The notes under the pieces are model-generated. The model saw only the letters and a list, made by a program, of their open reading frames with translations, had not been told where the DNA came from and did no database searches. 64,000 nt of DNA from Jannaschia formosa (GTDB lineage Bacteria > Pseudomonadota > Alphaproteobacteria > Rhodobacterales > Rhodobacteraceae): contig NZ_QPLJ01000005.1 in assembly GCF_003340555.1 (NCBI RefSeq), positions 124,001-188,000 of the forward strand, given 5' to 3'. Made by a program: the position numbers and the translations under genes. The first letter of the stretch is position 1. Every line of letters begins with the position of its first letter. This document shows, piece after piece, positions 35,854-43,790 of the stretch.

Positions 35854-36903
35854 CTAGTCGGGCCCGGGGCCGGCCGCAAGACCCCCGGTACCGAAGCCCT
35901 CGGGGATGGTGTCGCGCCCTTCGAGGATCAGCTCGGCCATCGTCTCGCCTACTTTCGGAGCGACGCCGAAGCCGATCTTGAACCCCCCGTTGGCGATGAA
36001 GTGCCCGGGCCGCCCGGGCCATTCCCCCATCAGCGGCGCGCGGGACCGCGCCCGGGGCCGCACCCCGGCCCAGCGGGCGAGAACCGGCGCCCCCGCCAGC
36101 TCCGGCACCGCGGCGCGGGCGCGGGCGAGCAGGTCGTCGAGCGCGGCATCCGGGGCGGACCCGTCCTCGAACTCGCGTTCGGAGGTGGAGCCGATGGCGG
36201 TCGTCCCGTCCGCGTGCGGCACGATGTGGAGCCCGTCCGCATAGAGCTGCGGCAGGTCCCGTCGGTCGAGCGCCAGCAGGGCGGCCTGGCCCTTCACTCC
36301 GCTCCCGGCCGGGCGTCCCCGGTCGTCGCGCAAGGCCTCCAGTCCGCGCCAGCCGGTCGCGTGGAGCACGACGCCCGCGTCGGCTGCCTCGGGCACGATC
36401 TCTGCCCCCAGCGTGCGCAGTGCGGCGGCGAGCGCGGCGCAGGCCCGCGCAGGGTGGATCCGCGCCGACAGGGTGTCTCGGATGACGCGGCCCGTTCCGG
36501 AAGGGGGCGCCCAGCCCTCGGGAGCGGGGAGGATCTCCCAGGTCACCTCGGCAGGCCAGAGCGTCGCGGCCCCTTGCGCGCGCGCCTCCGCCCGCTCCAG
36601 CGCGGGCGCGTCGGGGATGGGTTGCAGGCGGCCGGTGCGGGCATAGCCGGGGTCGCCGCCGCCGATCCCGGCCACGGCGGCCCACCAGTCCTCCGCCATC
36701 AGCAGGCTGTCGAGCTGGAACGCCTTCTTGGCGTTCCAGTTTTCCGGCACATGCGGGGCGAGCGCGCCCACCACGCCGCCCGAGGCCCCGGCGCCGACGC
36801 CATGCGGATCGACCACGCGCACGCGCACGCCGCGCCGGGCCATCGCCCAGGCGCAGGCCAGGCCGAACACGCCCGCGCCGCGCACCGTCACGTCGATTGC
36901 CAC
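35854..36903 (-). CDS. FAD-dependent oxidoreductase, probable MnmC C-terminal half (cmnm5U34 oxidase)
   Basis: A 349-residue flavoprotein of the DAO family, with VRGAGVFGLACAWAMARRG at the N-terminus, the FAD-contacting GASGGVVGALAPHVPE, and a C-terminal GGFKIGFGVAPKVGETMA. The GASGG...G segment followed by a large hydrophobic patch resembles the FAD domain of bifunctional MnmC, which converts cmnm5s2U34 to nm5s2U34. The divergent neighbour, 28 bases away, encodes the methyltransferase half (MnmD), which supports this. Other amine oxidase roles (ThiO-like) cannot be excluded. Confidence 0.72.
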   Translation of the reverse strand: MAIDVTVRGAGVFGLACAWAMARRGVRVRVVDPHGVGAGASGGVVGALAPHVPENWNAKKAFQLDSLLMAEDWWAAVAGIGGGDPGYARTGRLQPIPDAPALERAEARAQGAATLWPAEVTWEILPAPEGWAPPSGTGRVIRDTLSARIHPARACAALAAALRTLGAEIVPEAADAGVVLHATGWRGLEALRDDRGRPAGSGVKGQAALLALDRRDLPQLYADGLHIVPHADGTTAIGSTSEREFEDGSAPDAALDDLLARARAAVPELAGAPVLARWAGVRPRARSRAPLMGEWPGRPGHFIANGGFKIGFGVAPKVGETMAELILEGRDTIPEGFGTGGLAAGPGPD

Positions 36904-36931
36904 CGGCCCCTCCTTCGGTCATGGGTCCGGC

Positions 36932-37606
36932 ATGGGAATAGGGCAGGACGGTATCGGCGGAAAGCGCCCGGCGTTGAGCTGGACCGGCGGCGTGCCGGTG
37001 GCCGAGGCGTTCGGCGACCCCTACTACTCGCTCAACGACGGGCTGGCCGAGACGCGGCACGTCTTCCTTGCCGGAAACGGCCTGCCCGGGCGGCTCGGCG
37101 ACGGGTTCCGGGTGGCCGAACTGGGTTTCGGCACCGGGCTCAACGCGCTGGCGCTCGCCGAAGCGTGGCAGGGGCCGGGGCGGATCGCGATGACCTCCTT
37201 CGAGGCCTTCCCGATGGGGCGGGAAGACATGGTCCGCGCGCTCTCGGCGCATCCGGTGGCGCACGATCTGCGCGAGGCCCTGCTTGCCGCCTGGCCCGCG
37301 CGCCGGATCGCGCTGGGCGGGGTCGACCTGGAGATCGTCCCGGGCGACGCCCGCGAGACGCTGCCCGCCTGGGAGGAGCGCGCCGACGCCTGGTTCCTCG
37401 ACGGCTTCGCCCCCGCGAGGAACCCGGAGCTCTGGGGGGAGGAGCTGATGCGCCAGGTGGCCCGCCACACCGCGCCGGGCGGCAGCTTCGCGACCTACAC
37501 GGCGGCGGGGCATGTGCGGCGTGCGCTCGCCGCCGCCGGGTTCGAGGTCGAGCGGGTGCCCGGCTACGGGCGCAAGCGGCACATGAGCCGGGGCGTGCTG
37601 CGGTAG
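36932..37606 (+). CDS. mnmD: tRNA 5-methylaminomethyl-2-thiouridine methyltransferase MnmD
   Basis: A 224-residue SAM-dependent methyltransferase that completes mnm5(s2)U34 in tRNA wobble positions. It contains DPYYSLNDGLAETRHVFLAG, the SAM-binding VAELGFGTGLNALALAEAWQ, and the catalytic-site DAWFLDGFAPARNPELW. E. coli fuses this domain to the FAD oxidase in MnmC; here it is separate and divergent from the oxidase gene. The ATG at 36932 begins the recognisable protein; upstream sequence lies in the divergent gene. Confidence 0.9.
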   Translation: MGIGQDGIGGKRPALSWTGGVPVAEAFGDPYYSLNDGLAETRHVFLAGNGLPGRLGDGFRVAELGFGTGLNALALAEAWQGPGRIAMTSFEAFPMGREDMVRALSAHPVAHDLREALLAAWPARRIALGGVDLEIVPGDARETLPAWEERADAWFLDGFAPARNPELWGEELMRQVARHTAPGGSFATYTAAGHVRRALAAAGFEVERVPGYGRKRHMSRGVLR

Positions 37607-37782
37607 CGGATCGAAACTTCGGCAGGTCTCGCCGGCTGCCCGCGTCGGCGGGCCGCGGCGCGGCGCGGCGGTCCGGACCGGGGGCGATGTAGTTCAGTTC
37701 ATGGCTGCCGGGTCAGGAAGACCCGCGCGCTGCACGCCCGGCCGCGCCGGATCCCCATGCCGTCCGGCCGAACCGGCGTGGC

Positions 37783-38085
37783 TCAGCCCGGCAGCTCCAC
37801 CGCGATCTCCCGGACCAGCGTCCCGGCCGCGTCGAAGATCAGGATCCGCCCGTCTTCCGTCACGACGGCCCACCATCCCGGCCCCCGGGTCACGGCCTGC
37901 GCCCGCGCGCCCTCGGGCAGGGCGAGCGCCTCGGGGACGGTGACGCTCGGCACCCGGAGGCGCTGGACGAGCAGGGTCACGACGATTACGAGGCCGACGA
38001 TCATCACCGAAGTCAGCACCGTCACCAGCAGGCGCAGGAAGCGCAGGTTGGGCGGTTCGGGAACCTTGTCCATGTCGTCCGACAT
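37783..38085 (-). CDS. DUF6476 family membrane-anchored protein
   Basis: A 100-residue protein with an N-terminal cytoplasmic stretch, one membrane helix (LLVTVLTSVMIVGLVIVVTLLVQ is split here as VTVLTSVMIVGLVIVVTLLV) and a periplasmic beta-rich domain (GWWAVVTEDGRILIFDAAG). This matches the small DUF6476 family of Rhodobacterales. A GGAGGG lies about 5 bases before ATG 38085. An internal ATG at 38073 shares the bases CATG with the start of the divergent rluD-like gene. The function is unknown. Confidence 0.75.
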   Translation of the reverse strand: MSDDMDKVPEPPNLRFLRLLVTVLTSVMIVGLVIVVTLLVQRLRVPSVTVPEALALPEGARAQAVTRGPGWWAVVTEDGRILIFDAAGTLVREIAVELPG

Positions 38086-39097
38086 CCGGCCCTCCGAGAC
38101 CCTGCGCTTCGCCCTGGCGGCGGACCCGCCCGCGCGTCTCGATAAGGCAATCGCCCGCGACGTGCCAGACGAGGCGCATCTGAGCCGCTCGCGCCTGGCG
38201 CGGCTGCTGGCCGAGGGGCGGGTGCGGGTGAACGGCGCGGTCGCCGGGGCCAAGGACAAGGCGGCGGAGGGCGACGAGGTCGAGGTCTCGGTCCCCGCGG
38301 CTGCCGATGTCGAGACCCGGGCCGAGTCCATCCCCCTCTCGGTGGTCCACGAGGACGACGACCTGATCGTCATCGACAAGCCCGCCGGGATGGTGGTGCA
38401 CCCCGCTCCCGGCTCTCCGGGGGGGACGCTGGTCAACGCGCTGCTGCACCATTTCGGCGGCGCGCTTTCCGGCGTGGGCGGCGAGAAGCGGCCGGGCATC
38501 GTCCACCGGATCGACAAGGACACGTCGGGCCTGCTGGTCGTGGCAAAGTCCGACGCGGCGCATCACGGGCTCGCCGCGCAGTTCGAGGCGCATACGGCGC
38601 GGCGGCGCTACCTCGCCATCTGCCACGGCATCCCGGACCCGGCCGACCCGCGCCTGCGCGGGCTGCGGGGGATCAGCTGGGAGACTGGCGCCGTGCTCAA
38701 GATCACCACGCGGCTGGACCGGCACCGCACCGACCGCCAGCGCCAGGCCGTGACGTGGGAGGGCGGCCGCCATGCCGTCACCCGCGCCTCGGTCGAGGAG
38801 CGGCTGGGCGCCGCGGCGCTGGTCTCCTGCCGGCTCGAGACGGGGCGGACGCACCAGATCCGGGTGCACATGGCCCATGCCGGGCACGGGCTGGTCGGGG
38901 ATCCGGTCTATGGCGGACGGCGGGCGCTGCCGCAGGCGCAGCCGGGCCGCGCCGAGGCGGAGGCCTTTCCGCGCCAGGCGCTCCACGCGGCGGAGCTGGG
39001 TTTCCTCCATCCGCTGAGCGGGGCGGAGATGGCGTTCGCCGCTCCGCTGCCCGCCGACATGGCCGCGCTGCTCTCGGCGCTGCGCGGCGAGGGATAG
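38072..39097 (+). CDS. rluD: RluA/RluD-family ribosomal large-subunit pseudouridine synthase
   Basis: A 341-residue pseudouridine synthase. The N-terminal S4 RNA-binding domain (RLDKAIARD..., SRSRLARLLAEGRVRVNG) is followed by the catalytic domain with the active aspartate in HRIDKDTSGLLVVAK. Other motifs are VIDKPAGMVVHPAPG and LETGRTHQIRVHMAH. The RluD type modifies 23S rRNA helix 69; the exact target is inferred from domain order. Its start codon overlaps, on the opposite strand, the 5' end of the DUF6476 gene. Confidence 0.9.
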   Translation: MSSDIRPSETLRFALAADPPARLDKAIARDVPDEAHLSRSRLARLLAEGRVRVNGAVAGAKDKAAEGDEVEVSVPAAADVETRAESIPLSVVHEDDDLIVIDKPAGMVVHPAPGSPGGTLVNALLHHFGGALSGVGGEKRPGIVHRIDKDTSGLLVVAKSDAAHHGLAAQFEAHTARRRYLAICHGIPDPADPRLRGLRGISWETGAVLKITTRLDRHRTDRQRQAVTWEGGRHAVTRASVEERLGAAALVSCRLETGRTHQIRVHMAHAGHGLVGDPVYGGRRALPQAQPGRAEAEAFPRQALHAAELGFLHPLSGAEMAFAAPLPADMAALLSALRGEG

Positions 39098-39223
39098 CGC
39101 GATCTCGAAACATGGGCGCGCGCAATGCGTTAGGCTGGTGACCAACCCGCTGCGATGATGTGCGCTGATGCGGAGAGACCCGCGCGATCGCGAAGCTATC
39201 CGTGCTTCATCGCAGAGTGTATA

Positions 39224-39253
39224 GACTTGAACCCAAAGCAGGACACGCCCCTG
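39224..39253 (+). promoter_or_regulatory. Candidate heat-shock (RpoH) promoter P1 of rpoH
   Basis: CTTGAAC (39224-39230), 15-base spacer, CCCCTGTG (39246-39253). This resembles the sigma-32 consensus CTTGAAA-N13/14-CCCCATNT, with a slightly long spacer. It is 41 bases upstream of a second, better match with an identical ACTTGAACC. Confidence 0.4.
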
Positions 39254-39264
39254 TGACCTGCGGT

Positions 39265-39292
39265 AACTTGAACCTGACGCCGGGCTCCCCAC
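39265..39292 (+). promoter_or_regulatory. Candidate heat-shock (RpoH) promoter P2 of rpoH
   Basis: CTTGAAC (39265-39271), 13-base spacer, CCCCACAT (39285-39292). This closely matches the sigma-32 promoter consensus and lies about 50 bases before the rpoH start, implying positive autoregulation during heat shock. Confidence 0.55.
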
Positions 39293-39341
39293 ATCCTTCG
39301 AAAAGGGGTGTTAAGCCCGTTAACATGAGGGAGTGACCGCC

Positions 39342-40235
39342 ATGGCCGCCTATCCGAACCTTCCGGCCCCGTCGCCGGAGCAAGGGCTGAACCGTTATCT
39401 CCAGGAAATCCGGAAGTTTCCGATGCTGGAGCCTGAAGAAGAGTACATGCTCGCCAAGCGCTGGGTCGAGGACGAGGACACCGAGGCCGCGCACAAGCTG
39501 GTGACCAGCCACCTGCGGCTCGCCGCCAAGATCGCGATGGGCTATCGCGGCTACGGCCTGCCGCAGGCCGAGGTGATCTCCGAGGCGAATGTCGGCCTGA
39601 TGCAGGCCGTCAAGAAGTTCGACCCCGAGAAGGGCTTCCGCCTCGCGACCTACGCGATGTGGTGGATCCGCGCCGCGATCCAGGAATATGTCCTGCGGTC
39701 CTGGTCGATGGTTAAGCTGGGCACGACATCGGCGCAGAAGAAGCTGTTCTTCAACCTCCGCAAGGCGAAGAACCGCATCGGCGCGCTCGAGGAGGGCGAC
39801 CTGCGCCCCGAGAACGTGGAGCGCATCGCGACCGATCTCGGCGTCACCGCGGAGGAAGTCACCTCGATGAACCGGCGCATGTCCGGCGGGGACGCCTCGC
39901 TGAACGTGACTGTCGGCATGGACGGGGAGTCGTCGACGCAGTGGCAGGACTGGCTGGCCGACGACAGCGCCGACCAGGCCGGTGACTATGCCGAGCGGGA
40001 CGAGTACGAGAACCGGATCGGCCTGATGGTCGAGGCGATGGACGTCCTCAACGAGCGTGAGCGGGACATCCTGACCCAGCGTCGCCTCTCCGAGGATACG
40101 GTGACGCTGGAAGACCTGTCCGGCAAGTACGACGTCTCTCGCGAGCGCATCCGCCAGATCGAGGTCCGTGCCTTCGAAAAGCTGCAGAAGCGGGTGCGCG
40201 AGCTGGCGCGCGAAAAAAACATGGTGCCGGCCTAA
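39342..40235 (+). CDS. rpoH: RNA polymerase heat-shock sigma factor RpoH (sigma-32)
   Basis: A 297-residue group 3 sigma factor. Region 2 contains HLRLAAKIAMGYRGYGLPQA and the -10 binding TYAMWWIRAAIQEYVLRSWS. The RpoH box is QKKLFFNLRKAKN. Region 4 ends in a helix-turn-helix (LSGKYDVSRERIRQIEVRAF). The ATG at 39342 follows GAGGGAG at 8-9 bases; an in-frame GTG three codons earlier is less likely. Rhodobacter carries two RpoH proteins, and this resembles the RpoHI type. Upstream lie two heat-shock-like promoters. Its stop overlaps the stop of the convergent marR gene. Confidence 0.95.
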   Translation: MAAYPNLPAPSPEQGLNRYLQEIRKFPMLEPEEEYMLAKRWVEDEDTEAAHKLVTSHLRLAAKIAMGYRGYGLPQAEVISEANVGLMQAVKKFDPEKGFRLATYAMWWIRAAIQEYVLRSWSMVKLGTTSAQKKLFFNLRKAKNRIGALEEGDLRPENVERIATDLGVTAEEVTSMNRRMSGGDASLNVTVGMDGESSTQWQDWLADDSADQAGDYAERDEYENRIGLMVEAMDVLNERERDILTQRRLSEDTVTLEDLSGKYDVSRERIRQIEVRAFEKLQKRVRELAREKNMVPA

Positions 40236-40675
40236 GGCGGCGGCACCGCGCCGAGCCCGTCGCGCAAGCTGGCGGGATCGGCGCCAGCATCCCGGAGCAG
40301 GACGTCGAGCCGGTCATGCTCCGCCCGCCAGACGGGTAGGGCCGCGTTCAGCAGGGCGCGGCCCTCCTCCGTCAGCGACAGCAGGCGGCCGCGGCGGTCC
40401 TCGGGATCGACCGTCACCGTCACGAGGCCGCGCCGCTCCAGCGGCTTGACCATGGCCGTCAGGCTGGTTCGGTCCATCCCGAGGAACGGCGCCACGGCCC
40501 CGATCGAGGGCGGATCGGGTCTGTTCACGGACATCAGCAGCGAGAACTGGCCGTTCGTCAGACCGAAGGGCCGGAAGGCGGCGTCGAAGCGGCGCGCAAG
40601 CAGCCGCGCGGTGCGCTGCGCCCGGAAACAGAGGCAGCGGTCGCGAACTTCGAGGGTTTCAGGATGGGTCGGCAT
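40232..40675 (-). CDS. MarR-family transcriptional regulator
   Basis: A 147-residue winged-helix repressor. The DNA-binding segment is PSIGAVAPFLGMDRTSLTAM and the wing VTVDPEDRRGRLLSLTEEG. It diverges from the DUF1428 gene, and a perfect 12-base palindrome in the 65-base gap is its probable operator, so it likely represses both itself and DUF1428. The inducer is unknown. Confidence 0.87.
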   Translation of the reverse strand: MPTHPETLEVRDRCLCFRAQRTARLLARRFDAAFRPFGLTNGQFSLLMSVNRPDPPSIGAVAPFLGMDRTSLTAMVKPLERRGLVTVTVDPEDRRGRLLSLTEEGRALLNAALPVWRAEHDRLDVLLRDAGADPASLRDGLGAVPPP

Positions 40676-40683
40676 GAATAAGA

Positions 40684-40695
40684 GTTGATATCAAC
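40684..40695. promoter_or_regulatory. MarR-type operator palindrome
   Basis: GTTGATATCAAC is a perfect 12-base palindrome, 8 bases before the marR start codon and 45 bases before the divergent DUF1428 gene. Its AT-rich core stands out in a GC-rich background. Confidence 0.65.
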
Positions 40696-40740
40696 GTATC
40701 GTGACGTCAAGCTACGTGGAACTGAAAATGGAGAATCACC

Positions 40741-41097
40741 ATGAGTTACTTCGACGGGTTCGTGGGCGCCGTGCCGGCCGCCAACAAGCAGGCATATGTC
40801 GATCAGGCCAGGATGGCCTGGGAGACGATGTTCAAGCCTTGGGGTGCCCTGTCCCAGGTCGAGGCCTGGGGCGACGACGTCCCGGACGGGAAGGTGACCT
40901 CCTTCCCGATGGCGGTGAAGAAGGAAGCGGACGAGGTCGTCGTTTTCGCCTGGATCGAATGGCCCGACAAGGCCACCCGCGACACCGCCTGGGGAAAGAT
41001 GATGGAGATGGGGCCCGAGGCCATGGGCGACATGCCGTTCGACGGCAAGCGCATGATCTTTGGCGGCTTCGCTCCGATCCTGACCGAGCACGCCTGA
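40741..41097 (+). CDS. DUF1428 family protein (YbaA-like)
   Basis: A 118-residue cytoplasmic protein of the DUF1428 family, a small ferredoxin-like alpha/beta fold. It starts MSYFDGFVGAVPAANKQAYV and ends FGGFAPILTEH, typical of the family. The central part (WGDDVPDGKVTSFPMAVKKE) is also conserved. A GGAGA precedes the ATG. The function is unknown, but control by the adjacent MarR regulator suggests an inducible stress or detoxification role. Confidence 0.88.
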   Translation: MSYFDGFVGAVPAANKQAYVDQARMAWETMFKPWGALSQVEAWGDDVPDGKVTSFPMAVKKEADEVVVFAWIEWPDKATRDTAWGKMMEMGPEAMGDMPFDGKRMIFGGFAPILTEHA

Positions 41098-41147
41098 CTT
41101 TTCACCGGGCCGCCGCGGCCCTATCTTCCCTGTCGGAGGTATCCGAC

Positions 41148-41417
41148 ATGGCCGGAGGATGGACCCGCGACGGCGCGGTCGGAGAGCAGATCGAGGCGTC
41201 GATCCAGGACGAGCTGGCGCGGCTGCGGGCCGCGAAGGCGCCCTCGGGCGAAAGCCGGACGCATTGCGCCGAATGCGAGGAGCCCATTCCCGAGGCCCGG
41301 CGCGCGGCGCTGCCGGGCGTGAAGCTCTGCCTCGACTGCGCGTCCGAGCGGGCGCAACGTGCGCCCGCACGCGGGGGGATCAACCGGCGCGGCTCCAAGG
41401 ACAGCCAGCTCAGGTGA
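41148..41417 (+). CDS. DksA/TraR-type C4 zinc-finger protein
   Basis: An 89-residue protein with a four-cysteine zinc finger, CAECEEPIPEARRAALPGVK followed by LCLDCA. This is the short DksA/TraR form (YbiI-like) without the long N-terminal coiled coil of DksA. The first 35 residues are helical and acidic. A GGAGG lies about 8 bases before the ATG. It may bind RNA polymerase through the secondary channel, but short members are poorly characterised. Confidence 0.85.
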   Translation: MAGGWTRDGAVGEQIEASIQDELARLRAAKAPSGESRTHCAECEEPIPEARRAALPGVKLCLDCASERAQRAPARGGINRRGSKDSQLR

Positions 41418-41430
41418 GGGGCGGCGCGGG

Positions 41431-41898
41431 CTATCCCGCGAACGGGTCGGCGGTGCCGGCGCGGTAGAAGACGGTGCCCGCCCCGGCCGTGCCGCCGAAG
41501 GCCAGTACGTCGTAGCGCGCCGCCGGATCGTCGCCCATGCCAGGCGAGCCCGCGGGCATGCCGGGAACGGCGAGACCGGCGATCTCGGGCCGGTCCCTCA
41601 GGACGGCCTCCAGTGCGGGAAAGGGGACGTGTCCCTCGAACAGGTAGCCATCCACGCGCACCGTATGGCACGAGGCGAGGTCCGCCGGGACGCCAAGCGC
41701 AGCCTTCTCGCGCGCCGGATCGGTCATGTCCTCGATCGTGACGTCGAAGCCTCGCTCGCTGGCCAGCCCGGCCCAGGCGTGGCAGCAGCCGCAGCCCGGC
41801 GTGGCCAGGACATGCATCGGCGTCGCCGCGCGGGCGGGCAGGGCGGTGGCCGAGGCGCCGGCGGCGAGCAGGGCAAGGAAGCTGCGGCGGTCTGTCAT
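41431..41898 (-). CDS. DUF411 metal-binding protein, exported
   Basis: A 155-residue periplasmic protein of the DUF411 family, often linked to copper handling. A twin-arginine-like signal (MTDRRSFLALLAAGASATAL) ends near residue 24. The metal site is LATPGCGCCHAW, and the C-terminus has the conserved GMPAGSPGM methionine motif. ATG 41898 was chosen at the signal peptide; an upstream ATG gives no signal. No copper ATPase is visible nearby. Confidence 0.85.
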   Translation of the reverse strand: MTDRRSFLALLAAGASATALPARAATPMHVLATPGCGCCHAWAGLASERGFDVTIEDMTDPAREKAALGVPADLASCHTVRVDGYLFEGHVPFPALEAVLRDRPEIAGLAVPGMPAGSPGMGDDPAARYDVLAFGGTAGAGTVFYRAGTADPFAG

Positions 41899-41968
41899 GG
41901 TGTGGGCCTCCGAACGTGACGGGCCGAACCTAGGGACGCTCCGCACCCCCGGCAAGCGCCGCTGCCGG

Positions 41969-43633
41969 TCAGGACGGGTCGCGCCAGCGGTTGACGATCG
42001 GATAGCGGCGGTCGAGCCAGAAGGCGCGCTGCGACAGGCGGGCGCCGGGCGCGGACTGGAAGCGCTTGTATTCCGACAGGTAGATCAGCTTCTCGACCTG
42101 CTTCACCGTGTCGCGGGCATGCCCTGCGGCCACCACATCCGACACCGAGGCCTCGCCGTCGATCAGCCGCTTCAGGATGTCGTCCAGCACCGGATAGGGC
42201 GGCAGGCTGTCCTCGTCCCTCTGGTCCTCGCGCAGCTCCGCCGTGGGCGGCTTGTCGATGACGCGGACGGGCATGACCTCTCCGGCGGGGCCCTTAAACC
42301 AGTCGACATGGTTGGCGTTGCGCCAGCGGCAGACCTCGAACAGGTCGGTCTTGTAGAGGTCCTTCACCGGATTGTAGCCGCCCGCCATGTCGCCGTAGAT
42401 CGTGGCGTAGCCGACCGCGACCTCGGACTTGTTACCTGTGGTCAGCAGCATCGAGCCCAGCTTGTTCGAGATCGCCATCATCGTCATGCCGCGGATGCGG
42501 GACTGGATGTTCTCTTCGGTCAGGTCGGGGGCGCGGCCCTCGAAGACGGGGGCCAGCATCTCGTCCATCGCCGCCACCGCCGGGGCGATCCCGACCGTGT
42601 CGAGCCGCACGCCCAGCCGGTCGGCGACCCCCTTCGCGTCCTCCAGCGAGTGGTCGGAGGTGTAGCGGGACGGCAGCATGACGCAGTGCACGTTCTCGGG
42701 GCCCAGTGCGTCGGTCGCGATGGCGGCGACGAGGGCGCTGTCGACCCCGCCCGACAGGCCGAGGCAGGCTTGGCTGAACCCGGCCTTCGCCATGTAGTCG
42801 CGGAGCGCGACCACCATCGCGCGGTAATCGGCGCCCGGTCCCTCGGGCTGCGGCGCGAGCTCTCCCTTGCGGGCGCGCCAGCCGTCGGCTGTCCGCCCGA
42901 ACTCGACCGTGACCATCGCGTCCTCGAAGGCGGGCAGGTGGTGGGTCAGCTCGCCATGGGGGTTCAGCACGAAGGAGGCGCCGTCGAAGACCTGGTCGTC
43001 CTGCCCGCCGACGAGGTTCAGATAGGCCAGCGGCAGCCCCGTCTCGACCGTGCGCGCGACCATGTGGCCATAGCGCACGTCCTGCTTGCCCCGGAAGTAG
43101 GGCGAGCCGTTGGGCACGATCAGGATCTCGGCCCCGGTCTCGGCCAGGGTCTCGGCCACGTCGTCGAACCAGGCGTCCTCGCAGATCGGCGTGCCGAGCC
43201 GGACGCCGCTCACGACATAGGGTCCCGAGACGTCGCCGCTCTCGAAGAAGCGCTTCTCGTCGAAGACCTTGTAGTTGGGCAGGTGATGCTTGACGACCTC
43301 GGCAAGGACCTTGCCGTCCTGCGCCACGACCCAGGCGTTGTAGGGCTTCTCGGCGCCCGCGGGCCAGAGCGGACAGCCGATCCCGAGAGCCGGGCCATCG
43401 GCGCAGGCCGCGATCAAATCATTGAGATGACGGGTCGCGTCGGCGACGAAGGCGGGCTTCCGCACCAGGTCCTGCGGCTGGTAGCCGGTCAGGAACATCT
43501 CGGGCAGGGCCAGCATGTCCGCCCCCGCCTCCCGCGCCTGCCTCCACGCCGCCAAAGCCTTGGCGGCATTGCCGGAAAGGTCGCCCATGACGGGGTTCAG
43601 CTGGCCCAGGGTCAGGCGAAAGGTATCGGTCAT
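41969..43633 (-). CDS. nadE: Glutamine-dependent NAD+ synthetase
   Basis: A 554-residue two-domain enzyme that amidates nicotinate adenine dinucleotide to NAD+. The N-terminal nitrilase-type glutaminase (about 1-260) has LALPEMFLTGY (Glu), the Lys in VVKHHLPNYKVFDE and the nucleophilic Cys in GTPICEDAWFDD. The C-terminal ATP pyrophosphatase has LGLSGGVDSALVAAIA. A GGAG precedes the ATG. It completes the salvage started by PncA and PncB about 10 kb away. Confidence 0.95.
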   Translation of the reverse strand: MTDTFRLTLGQLNPVMGDLSGNAAKALAAWRQAREAGADMLALPEMFLTGYQPQDLVRKPAFVADATRHLNDLIAACADGPALGIGCPLWPAGAEKPYNAWVVAQDGKVLAEVVKHHLPNYKVFDEKRFFESGDVSGPYVVSGVRLGTPICEDAWFDDVAETLAETGAEILIVPNGSPYFRGKQDVRYGHMVARTVETGLPLAYLNLVGGQDDQVFDGASFVLNPHGELTHHLPAFEDAMVTVEFGRTADGWRARKGELAPQPEGPGADYRAMVVALRDYMAKAGFSQACLGLSGGVDSALVAAIATDALGPENVHCVMLPSRYTSDHSLEDAKGVADRLGVRLDTVGIAPAVAAMDEMLAPVFEGRAPDLTEENIQSRIRGMTMMAISNKLGSMLLTTGNKSEVAVGYATIYGDMAGGYNPVKDLYKTDLFEVCRWRNANHVDWFKGPAGEVMPVRVIDKPPTAELREDQRDEDSLPPYPVLDDILKRLIDGEASVSDVVAAGHARDTVKQVEKLIYLSEYKRFQSAPGARLSQRAFWLDRRYPIVNRWRDPS

Positions 43634-43790
43634 GGCAGGGCTCCGGGCATGTGGGGGAGCACCTAGCGCGCCGCTTCCGTGGGGGGAAGCGCCGAAGCTG
43701 TTGCCCCGACGCTACGGCCGCTTGCAGCCCCGTATCGGTCGCCGTAGATTTCCGGCATAATCCTCCGGAGCGGGAAGAGGTGGGGCAGTC

